A stretch of DNA of 17,121 bases from Phycisphaerales bacterium UBA1910 (GCA_002337545.1 DDGE01000066.1:3404-20524), one strand, 5' to 3'; positions 1-7,894 are shown, counted from the stretch's first letter. A program made the numbers and translations. Notes: a model not told the origin generated them from the sequence alone.

Positions 1-40
1 GATGGCGGGGTCAGCGATAAGCATGATTCAAAGCGAGCGT

Positions 41-2935
41 TTACGGGCAACCCACTGTGAACGCGGATAGGAACTCGCTCACATCAAAGAAGTTCAACAT
101 CCCGTCATTATTGAAATCAGCGATTGGATCGTTGGCACTGTACGCTGTAAGGAACACGCTGACATCAAAGAAGTTGAGAATACCGTCCCCGTTCAGATCC
201 GGAGCACATGCACTTGCCTCGCCAACCTCGAACGGGGCCAAGACTACTCGGCCCGGAAGAAAACCTTCGCCCGATTCCGAGAAGCTGCCCACTGTGATGT
301 CCAGCGTCCCCCCTTCGCTGCAAACACCCCCCACATTGATATCGATCCCAAACCCATCACTGAACAGGGCGTTATAACCAGATACAGCCAGATAATACGT
401 GCCTGCATTCAGGAACAAATCGAGCTGGCTCTGAAGACCAAATCCAGGACCACAGAAGTCATCGTTCTGTGCGACAAGATTACCTGCTGAATCGAACACC
501 GCGATCTCAGTATCAAAGTCACTCCCACAAGTCGAGATTGTGATCAACTCGTTCTCATACCCGATCACGCCAATGCTTCCCGAGCCGTCTGCGTCCGTCT
601 GTGTGGGAACCTCGCAATCATCGGGGATACCGTTGTTATCGCAATCGAGCTCGGCACTATCTGGTGTACCATCCCCATCACAATCCGCATCGCCCAAAGA
701 GAACTGGATGTATATGACACGGCCGCTCTGAATGAATCCTGAGAGCACCTCGCTATTCTGTAGATTCAACCTCCAGTTGCCCGCGTTCGTACAACTATCC
801 AGAGGTTCTACACTGAAATCTGGACCAAAGCTTACATTGTAACCTGAGATCGCTGCGATGTACTCACCCGCGGGCAGGTTGAAGTTGATCACACTCTGCA
901 AGCTGCAATCACCATCATCATTCTGCGTCAGGAGCACCCCGTTCGCATCCCACAGCGCGATTTCTGTATCGAAGTCACTCCCGCAGGTATCAAGGCGAAT
1001 GTCTGTGTTCGCATCTCCGATGGATCCATAGTCATACACGAATCCGAGATCATGGATGCGATCGATGAAGTCGTTCTCGCCGTTCCCGTCGCAATCGGTA
1101 AAGTTCAGGGCTTTGAGATGGCTGACCGGGATATCTTCCCAACCACCAAGCGAGCGTGACTCGCGGACCATCCGTACAAACGGCGTCGACTCGTTGCTCA
1201 GGACCTGCACGAGCACATCGTGCCAACCTGCCTCGAGCTGCATGAACGACTGGCTTGATAGTTGGGTGGAGCTGTTGTTGCGAAGGATCTGCCCCGCGCG
1301 ATCGCTCTGGCCGATCACGAAGTTGTCAACCAACAGGTACATGTTACCCGGGTGTGCCACGCGGAACGCGTACTCGTCTCGCGACGGCACAAACATCGAG
1401 AACTCGTATTGGATCACACGCGTGTTGCTATTCGGGAAGCTCATCGGGTCATCCATATCCGCGATGATATTGCTCACCACCGGCGTCACGCTCGGGCTCA
1501 TTGGATCGAAGAAGCTCAGATCAGTCAGGCCTGGAGTTTCGTAGATTGTCCGTGTGACGCCCGCGGCCGTAAACGGATCTCCAGCACCGACTGAGAACGA
1601 CTCGCACTCGTCCGGGATCGAGTCGTTATCGACATCCTGCGAAATCCCGATTGCGATGTCCACGACATCAGGATTGCCGTTCCCATTGCAATCATTCAGA
1701 TCAAAACCTGCGACTGGGCGCCATCCCATATCATCCAACGGTAAGATATCGTCTTCCGAGAAAATGTTTGGGCACCGGGTCGTGCCGCGCACGATCACAG
1801 GGTCCATAACACCGAGTTTTTCATCGGGATCAGACTCATAGATCAGGTGCGACGGCTGATTGCTGTCGCCAGATTCGAGCAGCGTTGTACCGCTTGTCGG
1901 AAAGCTTGAGTAGAAGTGCAACTCATCGGTATATCCCTCACCAAGCCGAGAGTTGTGCGTGAATCCCCCATCGGTAAAGGGAAGTAAGGGCAATCGGAAT
2001 CTCGCCACATCGAGCCCCTGGATCTGGTCCGAATCGTTGTTACCCCCCTCTGCGATCCCGCTGGTGAATCCCATTGCATGTACGAACTCATGCACCGCGA
2101 CATCAATAAGACTCTGCTGATCACCGCTTGGTTCAAAGTCGCATCCCAAGAAGTTCCAGGTCGTGTTCGAGTTGAAGGTGATGCTCACAGCCTGACCCTG
2201 AGGTACTACATTGTCACCAAAGATCGCACGCAGCTGCGCCGCCGTCACACGAATCTCCATTTCGGATGTCGCGCTCGATGAGCCGTTGTAATTCACTGCC
2301 AGCGCATTCGTCGGCAGTCCCAAAGCAAATCGTGCATCCTCACGCAGAGACTGCTGACGAAGCCCCTCAACATACACCGACCAGGGGATGGTGTACCGAG
2401 TCGAACCTGCAGACCCGATGACATCGCCAGTGAAAGTACCGAGCGACATTGTCGCTGCGATCTCAACCCGGTTGTCAAACTGATCGTCAATGTACTCTGC
2501 CGCTGACCGGATGACCGGCAGATACAAGCCAATAAACAGCGGGTCTGTCGCATCATAGCTCACCGCGAACGCGGGCGATTCACCAATGACTTCAGTTGCT
2601 GATCCACGCTGATTGGCAAGAACTCGTTGCAGATCGAGCTCCGCCGCACGGAAGAGGTCGGGGCCCGTGATGTGCGCCCCATTTGGCCCGCAAATCCCCT
2701 TGTACACCCGCTCCACGCCCGTGATACCAATGTCCGCGGCCCACCCCGGGGTTTCCATCGGAACAATAAGCATCGGATGCTCGGCTGTGCCGACTATCCG
2801 CGCGAGATCGATCGGGTTCGGTGACTGATGCTCATGCACCATTGTGGCCATCGTCTGCATCGAAACACATGCGATCATCCCCCCCGCCAGGGACGACCTC
2901 CAGAATCGACACCCATGCTCGTTGTACTTCTTCAT
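41..2935 (-). CDS. Secreted zinc metalloprotease with PA14-like, PPC-like and C-terminal dockerin domains
   Basis: Predicted exported protease of 964 aa. I start it at the ATG at 2935 because an AGGA Shine-Dalgarno lies 8 nt upstream; an ATG at 3007 would add 24 arginine-rich residues before the signal peptide. Residues 1-13 are basic and 14-31 hydrophobic, typical of a signal peptide. HEFVHAMGF at 282-290 is an HExxHxxGF zinc motif with Glu283 catalytic; His363 (PSHLIYE) is the likely third ligand and Met377 (GVMDP) a Met-turn, as in leishmanolysin-like metzincins. Then come an Asp/Asn-rich Ca-binding stretch (about 412-446), a PA14-like carbohydrate-binding fold (about 447-607), and two similar PPC-like domains, each with CGSDFDTEIA, separated by a second Ca-binding stretch. 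The tail (910-964) holds two dockerin EF-hand-like loops (DLNGDG, DFNNDG, each with LNFFDVS) and ends GCP, the Phycisphaerales sorting-type dockerin. The substrate is unknown. No terminator is visible in the 40 bases left of the stop. Confidence 0.9.
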   Translation of the reverse strand: MKKYNEHGCRFWRSSLAGGMIACVSMQTMATMVHEHQSPNPIDLARIVGTAEHPMLIVPMETPGWAADIGITGVERVYKGICGPNGAHITGPDLFRAAELDLQRVLANQRGSATEVIGESPAFAVSYDATDPLFIGLYLPVIRSAAEYIDDQFDNRVEIAATMSLGTFTGDVIGSAGSTRYTIPWSVYVEGLRQQSLREDARFALGLPTNALAVNYNGSSSATSEMEIRVTAAQLRAIFGDNVVPQGQAVSITFNSNTTWNFLGCDFEPSGDQQSLIDVAVHEFVHAMGFTSGIAEGGNNDSDQIQGLDVARFRLPLLPFTDGGFTHNSRLGEGYTDELHFYSSFPTSGTTLLESGDSNQPSHLIYESDPDEKLGVMDPVIVRGTTRCPNIFSEDDILPLDDMGWRPVAGFDLNDCNGNGNPDVVDIAIGISQDVDNDSIPDECESFSVGAGDPFTAAGVTRTIYETPGLTDLSFFDPMSPSVTPVVSNIIADMDDPMSFPNSNTRVIQYEFSMFVPSRDEYAFRVAHPGNMYLLVDNFVIGQSDRAGQILRNNSSTQLSSQSFMQLEAGWHDVLVQVLSNESTPFVRMVRESRSLGGWEDIPVSHLKALNFTDCDGNGENDFIDRIHDLGFVYDYGSIGDANTDIRLDTCGSDFDTEIALWDANGVLLTQNDDGDCSLQSVINFNLPAGEYIAAISGYNVSFGPDFSVEPLDSCTNAGNWRLNLQNSEVLSGFIQSGRVIYIQFSLGDADCDGDGTPDSAELDCDNNGIPDDCEVPTQTDADGSGSIGVIGYENELITISTCGSDFDTEIAVFDSAGNLVAQNDDFCGPGFGLQSQLDLFLNAGTYYLAVSGYNALFSDGFGIDINVGGVCSEGGTLDITVGSFSESGEGFLPGRVVLAPFEVGEASACAPDLNGDGILNFFDVSVFLTAYSANDPIADFNNDGMLNFFDVSEFLSAFTVGCP

Positions 2936-2943
2936 CACAGATT

Positions 2944-2947
2944 TCCT
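2944..2947 (-). promoter_or_regulatory. Ribosome binding site of the dockerin metalloprotease
   Basis: AGGA on the minus strand, 8 nt before the ATG at 2935. It decides the start: the in-frame ATGs at 3007 and 2950 have no comparable site, and only the 2935 start puts a normal short n-region before the hydrophobic signal sequence. Confidence 0.6.
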
Positions 2948-3104
2948 CATTCTTGATGCTCGAACTGCTCTGTCTGAACGACACCCTCCGTGCCGCAGAA
3001 CCTTCATTGGAGCAGTGCGATGAACGTAACCAACGAGCGCAAGAATCTCTGAAAATTTGTGAGTACACAGGGTAGGAATGCCGGCGAAAATGCTTTCCCG
3101 CTAT

Positions 3105-5810
3105 TTAACCCGCACGAATACGCTCAAGCTCCGATTCCCAGAACCGGAGGCGCTCGCTGATCCGAGGGTCGGATTCAGATTCCCCCCACGCCTCGTACAA
3201 ACGCACGAATGCACGGGAAACCGGCTCAAGCTGGTCCGCAATGGCACCCTCTCGATCCACACAATCCCAAGCTTCGCCCAGTGCGGTTTCCGCCTCTTGG
3301 AATCGCCGGAGATCCATGAGCACACCAGCATGTAGCGATAGATAATCCGCGATCCGAGTATCGCCCGAAGGGTATACCTTACGGGCGGAGTTCAATGCCC
3401 GACCCGCGACATCCAGGGCCTCCTCAAATGCCTCTCGCTCGATCAGACAGCCCGCCAGGATCGAAAGTGTGGCCATGCTCTGCTGCTGGAGCATCTCCGG
3501 ATCCCTCGACTCAATTACCGGCAACAACGCAATGACCTCGCGCTCCGCTTCCTCAAACTGCCCATCGTCATAAAGTGAACGCGCATAGTTACTCCGCAAA
3601 TAGATCGAAGTCGGGTGCTGCTCTCCCAAGCGACCGAGCGCATCCTCGATACCAGGCCTCAATAGCCTTTGTGACTCTTCATGCTGCCCCAGACGACCGA
3701 GCGCGAGCGTGAGATTGACGAGCGAGTTCAGAGTTCGCGGGTCTCCCACGCCGAGCACCTCTGCCTGTCCGTGGTAGGCCTCGCGCGCAAGCTCCAGTGC
3801 CCGCTCATTCTCGCCGAGTCGTCCCAGCACCACAGAGAGCGATTCCACGCTATTGAGTGTGGTCGGGTGTCGATCACCAAACTGCGCCTGCTTGAGTTCT
3901 AACACTTCTGTAAGAATCGGTGCCGCCTCCGCAACACGCTCCGTTTGCACGAGAAGCGCCCCCATGTTACCCAACGACCGCAACCGGATCAGTTTCGATT
4001 CAGGTGTATCGAGTTGATCCAAGATAGCGAGCTGTCGCTGCGTGAGTTCGATCGCTTCCGCGTAGCGTCCTTGCATACCAAGGTCACCCACAACGCTATG
4101 CATGATGCGTGCGTTTTCGAATGATAACTCCCCGAACTCCTGTTCAGTGAGGGCCCACTCTCGCCGGTGATGATGCTCCGCTCGCTCGAGCACGCCGAGT
4201 CGTCCGAAGAGATACCCGAGCGCATTGTGAATCTTCATCTCAAAGTCTGGTCGGCCTTCGAACCGCCCCTCGATGTTCTCAGAGGCATTGAGCAACGCCT
4301 CGCGCACGCTTAGCTCACGATCAGAAGTTCGGGCCGGGTCCACCGCTGACAAGACATCCATCACAAAGAATCGGCTGAGCTCCTCCGCCGTCTGGGCCTC
4401 AAGCGATGCCCGCTCCGCCTCACTTGCTGCCTGTTCCGCGGCCTCATTCGCCGCAACCTGCGCACGCATTTCCTTGTCCGCCAAGACCCGGGCTCGCTCC
4501 CGCTCATCGAGAGCCCAGAGCATCCCCCATGTCGTCCCTATGACCCCAAGCAGGAGGATCAACATCAACGACACAACCGCGATCACCGCCCCACGATTCC
4601 GGCGGACGAACTTGCGCGTTGCGTACATCTTGGAGGGCGGCCGTGCAGCAATGGGCGCATCTGTCAAATATCGCTGCAGATCATCCGCGAGCGCCCCCAC
4701 GCTCTCATACCGACGCTCGCGATCTTTTTCTAATGCTTTCATGACGATCCAGTCAAGGTCGCCCTGAACCTGTTGAATCAGCTTGCGCGGCTGGCTGTGA
4801 CGATGCTTCGCGATTTCAATACTCGAATCGCTCAAGCCAAGTCTGGTGCTCGGCTTAGGAGGCGTCGCCTCCCTTATCAATCGATGCATCTCTTCATAGC
4901 TCGACCGCGATTGTGTCTCTGAATCGATCGGTGTCACGCCCGTGATCAGCTCATACAACAGAACCCCAAGGGAGTAGACATCGCTCCGGGTGTCAATGCC
5001 CCTCTCTGTGACACCGGTCTGCTCCGGACTCATGTATGCCGGTGTGCCAACAAGGTGCTGCGCTTGAGTCTGTGTCATGATCGCGTTGAGCTTGGCATCG
5101 ATCGCCTTCGCGACCCCGAAGTCAATGACCTTGGGAATGTGCTTGTCGCCCTGATTCAAAACCAACACATTGCTCGGCTTGAGATCCCGATGGATAATCC
5201 CCTTCTGGTGCGCATGCTGGACCGCGTCGCACACCCCGCAGAAGAGTTCCAACCGATTCTCGATACCGAGCATCTGATCATCACAATAGCTTGTGATCGG
5301 CAACCCCTGCACGAACTCCATCACGAAGTATGGTCGCCCACTCTCCGTCGCACCCGCATCGAACACAGTCGCAATTGATGGGTGATCCATCAGCGCCAAC
5401 GCCTGCCGCTCTGTCTCAAAGCGAGAAATCACCTGCTTGGTATCCATGCCGAGCTTGATGATCTTCAACGCCACTTCACGCTTGATGGGAGAACCTTGCT
5501 CCGCGCGGTAGACACGCCCGAACCCACCCTCACCGATCTGCCCAATGATCCGATAGGGGCCGATCATCTCCCCCGCGCGAATATCCTCAGAGTCGAACGA
5601 TTCAGCGCTCACCTCTTCCGCACCGCTCGTCGGCTGCCCGAAGAACCCGTGCTGCCCCGCCTCGTCCATCGCAGCGAGCAGCGATTCAACCTGTTCGCGC
5701 AGATCCCCATCACTGCCGCACGCTTCATCAAGAAATGCTGAACGCTTCGCGGGATCAAGCTCTAATGCCTGTGCAAAGATCTCTTGTTCACGCTCGTACG
5801 AATCACTCAT
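3105..5810 (-). CDS. Transmembrane PknB-type Ser/Thr protein kinase with C-terminal TPR repeats
   Basis: A 901-aa receptor-like kinase. The ATG at 5810 overlaps the TGA of the upstream sigma gene by one base (TGATG) and has GAGAGGA 9 nt before it; the frame runs 22 codons further upstream, but only inside the sigma gene. Residues 1-60 are the short helical module (ALELDPAKRSAFLDEACG) found before many planctomycete kinases. The kinase domain spans about 84-360: glycine loop GEGGFG at 93-98, Lys116 of VALK, HRDLKPSN at 207-214 with catalytic Asp209, DFG with Asp230, then GTPAYMSPEQ. All key residues are present, so it should be active. A basic stretch precedes one transmembrane helix (about 407-430); an Ala/Glu-rich coiled coil (about 432-475) and TPR repeats (about 500-890) follow. 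Kinase inside and TPRs outside is the expected topology. It is probably the partner of the adjacent ECF sigma factor. Confidence 0.93.
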   Translation of the reverse strand: MSDSYEREQEIFAQALELDPAKRSAFLDEACGSDGDLREQVESLLAAMDEAGQHGFFGQPTSGAEEVSAESFDSEDIRAGEMIGPYRIIGQIGEGGFGRVYRAEQGSPIKREVALKIIKLGMDTKQVISRFETERQALALMDHPSIATVFDAGATESGRPYFVMEFVQGLPITSYCDDQMLGIENRLELFCGVCDAVQHAHQKGIIHRDLKPSNVLVLNQGDKHIPKVIDFGVAKAIDAKLNAIMTQTQAQHLVGTPAYMSPEQTGVTERGIDTRSDVYSLGVLLYELITGVTPIDSETQSRSSYEEMHRLIREATPPKPSTRLGLSDSSIEIAKHRHSQPRKLIQQVQGDLDWIVMKALEKDRERRYESVGALADDLQRYLTDAPIAARPPSKMYATRKFVRRNRGAVIAVVSLMLILLLGVIGTTWGMLWALDERERARVLADKEMRAQVAANEAAEQAASEAERASLEAQTAEELSRFFVMDVLSAVDPARTSDRELSVREALLNASENIEGRFEGRPDFEMKIHNALGYLFGRLGVLERAEHHHRREWALTEQEFGELSFENARIMHSVVGDLGMQGRYAEAIELTQRQLAILDQLDTPESKLIRLRSLGNMGALLVQTERVAEAAPILTEVLELKQAQFGDRHPTTLNSVESLSVVLGRLGENERALELAREAYHGQAEVLGVGDPRTLNSLVNLTLALGRLGQHEESQRLLRPGIEDALGRLGEQHPTSIYLRSNYARSLYDDGQFEEAEREVIALLPVIESRDPEMLQQQSMATLSILAGCLIEREAFEEALDVAGRALNSARKVYPSGDTRIADYLSLHAGVLMDLRRFQEAETALGEAWDCVDREGAIADQLEPVSRAFVRLYEAWGESESDPRISERLRFWESELERIRAG

Positions 5811-6415
5811 CAGTTCGATTCCTCTCTCTCGTACCGCGAGAGCTCTCGATAGAGCCATGCGCGTGCGAACGCCCAATCAAGATCAACGGTTCGCGCTGAA
5901 ACACCGAGCATCTCAGCCGTCTCATCGACACTCATCCCGCCATAAAACCGCAGGATCACCACCTGCGCCACCCTGGGGCGCTGTGTTTCCATGCGTCGAA
6001 GCGCTTCGTCAAGCGCAATAATCTCGAAGGTTTTTCCATCTTCCGCGAGATCCGCGATCGCAGAGATATCCAGTCGCACCCGTTGCCGATCCGCACCACC
6101 ACGCTTCTCGGCGTTTCTTGATCGTGCATGATCAATGAGTATCCGCCTCATCGCCTCCGCAGCCGCGAAAAAGAAGTGCCTCCGGTTCTCGAACGACCCA
6201 TCCCCCGGCGAAAGCATCCTCGCATATGCTTCGTGCACGAGCGCCGTCGCCTGAAGCGTGTGCCCAGCCCGTTCACGCGACATCCGCACCCGCGCCATCG
6301 CACGCAACTGCTCATACACCAATGGCAGAAGCTCATTCGCAGCGAGCTGATCACCCTGAGCAACTCGCTGGAGCAGGACGGTTAAGTTCGGGTCTCGGGA
6401 AGGAACTTCGGGCAT
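5810..6415 (-). CDS. ECF-type RNA polymerase sigma factor (TIGR02999-like)
   Basis: A 201-aa sigma-70 family factor of the ECF class that should direct RNA polymerase to a dedicated promoter set. Region 2 covers about 15-105, with the signatures GHTLQATALVHEAYARML (51-68) and AEAMRRILIDHAR (86-98), followed by the KRGG linker (104-107) typical of the TIGR02999 group. Region 4 covers about 133-195, with a helix-turn-helix MSVDETAEMLGVSARTV (161-177). The residues after it read DLDW, where the group usually has a basic residue before the DW, a possible change in the -35 recognition helix. No anti-sigma gene is adjacent; the coupled Ser/Thr kinase is the likely regulator, as known for kinase-linked ECF groups. 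The ATG at 6415 has no clear Shine-Dalgarno, so initiation may be weak or leaderless. Confidence 0.93.
   Translation of the reverse strand: MPEVPSRDPNLTVLLQRVAQGDQLAANELLPLVYEQLRAMARVRMSRERAGHTLQATALVHEAYARMLSPGDGSFENRRHFFFAAAEAMRRILIDHARSRNAEKRGGADRQRVRLDISAIADLAEDGKTFEIIALDEALRRMETQRPRVAQVVILRFYGGMSVDETAEMLGVSARTVDLDWAFARAWLYRELSRYEREESN
5820..5826 (-). promoter_or_regulatory. Ribosome binding site of the kinase, inside the sigma factor gene
   Basis: GAGAGGA on the minus strand, 9 nt before the kinase ATG at 5810 and within the last codons of the sigma gene. With the TGATG overlap it points to translational coupling of the two proteins. Confidence 0.6.
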
Positions 6416-6837
6416 ATTGCAACAGCATATCCGATTAAGAGTTCCGCAAAGCGTGTAAGGCCTATGAGTTTGCGGCGTTCCTGAGCTGTCGGCAGGGGCT
6501 GAAATCAGCCGTCAGATCGGGAATTCTCAATACCCGCCTTTGCAGCATCTGGCACCTGGTTGACTCGGTTGCCAACGCCATCCCCCAACCATACGGCATC
6601 GCACGAGCGCGGGCGCTCACCAACCCGATGGCTTCGATGCACATGATGGCACTGAGTACAGAGCGTAGTACAGCCAGCATCAGGTGCATGGGGCGCACCA
6701 TGCGCACACGATTCAGGACAAGAATGAAGGGAGAGAACCGAAGCCCATTCTCTATACTGCACGAGGAGGAATCAAACCGCTGATCTTTGTCACTCGCCAA
6801 TCCGCACGCGGAGATCCAAAGCTCTTCTGGCTTGACA
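6416..6837. other. 422-base gap between sigma factor and DUF2924 gene, no recognised gene
   Basis: I recognise no gene, RNA or insertion sequence here on either strand. Several frames stay open for 60-150 codons, but none has a Shine-Dalgarno plus a familiar motif. The least bad candidate is on the plus strand at 6684-6869, a 61-codon GTG-started frame with a plausible alternation of hydrophobic and basic residues; it would overlap the DUF2924 tail by 32 bases. A 6-bp inverted repeat, GGCTGA-AA-TCAGCC, lies at 6497-6510 without a T-tract. The promoter of the sigma-kinase unit should lie at the left end, but no confident -35/-10 pair is visible. This is where a recombinase gene would be expected after DUF2924. 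Confidence 0.5.
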
Positions 6838-7338
6838 TCAAGATCCGGGAGAAGCGAAAAGCAGCTTGAAACACCGACCAGAAACCGACTGGCGGAGCAC
6901 CACAAAGTGCTGGACCGCTAGTCCGTCGTACTCGAAGCCCTCACCATCCAGCACGAGCACGCGGAGCTTCTTGCCTTTGTAAGTCCGCACGATCGCCGAG
7001 CCCGGAGCGGGGATACGCGGGTCGCGTGGTGCCATCCGCAGTGTGCGGCTTGACGAGTTTCCGTCTTGGGGCGGGCAAACCATCGTCTTCGGGGCCATGA
7101 CCCGGATGTCCGCGTCGTTGGCGAGCTCGGCTGCTCGACGTTTGGCGCGCTCCGAGAGCCCCCCGAAGGCGTTGGCCTGAATCCGCCACGCGTTCTTGCG
7201 GATCAGATACTGGCGGTGCCGGGTGCGTGTGGGCTGCCCGTGCAGCTGCTCGTACTTTTCGGCGAGCTGCCCGGTCGTCATCTCCTGCAACTCGGTGATC
7301 TCCGCTTCGACCATGGCCTGTTTGTCCGGTGCGATCAT
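6838..7338 (-). CDS. DUF2924 domain-containing protein
   Basis: A 166-aa protein of the DUF2924 family, recognised from the N-terminal helices EITELQEMTTGQLAEKYEQL (13-32), PTRTRHRQYLIRKNAWRIQ (36-54), GGLSERAKRRAAELA (59-73), and from the C-terminal part RDPRIPAPGS (105-114), YKGKKLRVLVL (120-130) and GFEYDG (134-139). The family has no firmly established biochemical role; its genes commonly sit next to large serine site-specific recombinases, so a role in recombination or its control is inferred. Here no recombinase follows. The last 27 residues diverge from the usual ending (a Ser-Leu-Ser-Ala-Val-like helix, then Thr-Gly and an Asn-Gly...Phe-Phe end), although VSG at 152-154 keeps the expected spacing from EYDG, so I see divergence and not a frameshift. 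The start is firm: AAGGAGGTC precedes it and its ATG overlaps the upstream stop as ATGA. Confidence 0.85.
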   Translation of the reverse strand: MIAPDKQAMVEAEITELQEMTTGQLAEKYEQLHGQPTRTRHRQYLIRKNAWRIQANAFGGLSERAKRRAAELANDADIRVMAPKTMVCPPQDGNSSSRTLRMAPRDPRIPAPGSAIVRTYKGKKLRVLVLDGEGFEYDGLAVQHFVVLRQSVSGRCFKLLFASPGS

Positions 7339-7559
7339 GATTGACCTCCTTGGGGGTTGGTGTTCCCCACACTGAGGTCCGCATCTTCCCGATCTTCAAG
7401 TCCCTCCGGTGAAGAATCAGAGACTTTCGGCGAGGTCGATAGCAGGCTCGATGCTCGCACCAGACCCAACGCAAGGATGCTCGATATCTCAGCGCGACGC
7501 TCTTGAGGCGTCATGGTCTGCGGGTCGGTCGTCCGGTCAACAGTTCGTTTCTTCGGCAT
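7335..7559 (-). CDS. Small protein of the DUF2924 cassette, function unknown
   Basis: A 74-aa, mostly hydrophilic protein. I start it at the ATG at 7559 (MPKKRTVDRT) because AAGGA lies 8 nt upstream; a further ATG at 7586 would add nine residues but lacks such a site. The only structured-looking part is MTPQERRAEISSILALGLVRA (16-36), a short amphipathic helix pair resembling the 'eRR.Eia.iLa.Gvlr' segment of small ORFs that precede DUF2924 and recombinase genes in other genomes, as I recall them. The tail from residue 41 is Ser/Asp/Glu-rich and probably disordered. Its TGA overlaps the DUF2924 ATG by four bases (ATGA), so the two are co-translated. No catalytic motif is visible; a role with DUF2924 is inferred from position alone. 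Confidence 0.65.
   Translation of the reverse strand: MPKKRTVDRTTDPQTMTPQERRAEISSILALGLVRASSLLSTSPKVSDSSPEGLEDREDADLSVGNTNPQGGQS
7345..7351 (-). promoter_or_regulatory. Near-perfect Shine-Dalgarno of the DUF2924 gene
   Basis: AAGGAGG on the minus strand ends 6 nt before the ATG at 7338, inside the end of the 74-aa upstream ORF. It is the strongest Shine-Dalgarno in the window and fixes the DUF2924 start. Confidence 0.75.
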
Positions 7560-7567
7560 GGGGATCG

Positions 7568-7572
7568 TCCTT
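7568..7572 (-). promoter_or_regulatory. Ribosome binding site of the 74-aa ORF
   Basis: AAGGA on the minus strand, 8 nt before the ATG at 7559. It supports this start over the upstream in-frame ATG at 7586. Confidence 0.55.
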
Positions 7573-7721
7573 GATGCGGGCGTCATTGCCCTCCATCAAG
7601 CACCTATGCGGTTTCACGAACCGGTGTCCGCTTTTTCGAAGATTGTTGCAGGCTGTGACGATACCAAACCTGTATGGTTGCACGAGATGCACCGCGCACA
7701 ACAAACCATTCACCCGTGCAC

Positions 7722-7738
7722 CGGGTCTCAGAGACCCG
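7722..7738. repeat. Perfect inverted repeat, 8-bp arms around one base
   Basis: CGGGTCTC-A-GAGACCCG. The arms are exact and the single central base leaves too small a loop for a simple RNA hairpin, so a dimeric protein site such as an operator or a recombination half-site pair is more likely than a terminator. It lies about 160 bases upstream of the 74-aa ORF start. Confidence 0.6.
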
Positions 7739-7762
7739 AGAGACTTTGGAGTTGATTTCGCC

Positions 7763-7776
7763 CTGATCCGGATCAG
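7763..7776. repeat. Perfect 14-bp palindrome
   Basis: CTGATCCGGATCAG, fully self-complementary. It lies 24 bases from the preceding dyad. It could be a protein-binding site; a chance occurrence is possible because GATC-containing palindromes are common in this sequence. Confidence 0.45.
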
Positions 7777-7894
7777 AGCCATGCGAGTTCGGTTATGATG
7801 GGCGCGACATCAGAGACTTTCTCGCTCCGCGCAACCACGCGTATTGACGCGGGAGCCGCGAAGAAATCGGGCAGTCCCTTTGTGGGGTGCCATC

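Noticed and set aside
3065..3104. Possible terminator after the kinase gene
   Set aside because: Only a short bulged stem can be drawn and there is no T-tract directly after it.
5811..5876. Longer kinase reading starting at 5876
   Set aside because: The extra 22 codons lie entirely within the sigma gene and lack a ribosome binding site; the ATG at 5810 has one and forms TGATG with the sigma stop.
6505..6762. Minus-strand frame with a CTQCHHVH stretch resembling an HNH or zinc-binding motif
   Set aside because: No Shine-Dalgarno, no downstream HNH His/Asn pattern, and other frames are equally open; looks like chance.
6768..6778. tRNA T-arm-like sequence (minus strand GGTTTGATTCC), considered as a possible attachment-site copy of the tRNA 3' end
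   Set aside because: It differs from the tRNA-fMet T-arm at several bases, lacks the conserved C56 and has no matching acceptor stem.
6838..6925. Frameshift at the end of the DUF2924 gene
   Set aside because: Neither alternative frame restores the family ending better, and the in-frame sequence keeps the EYDG-to-VSG spacing.
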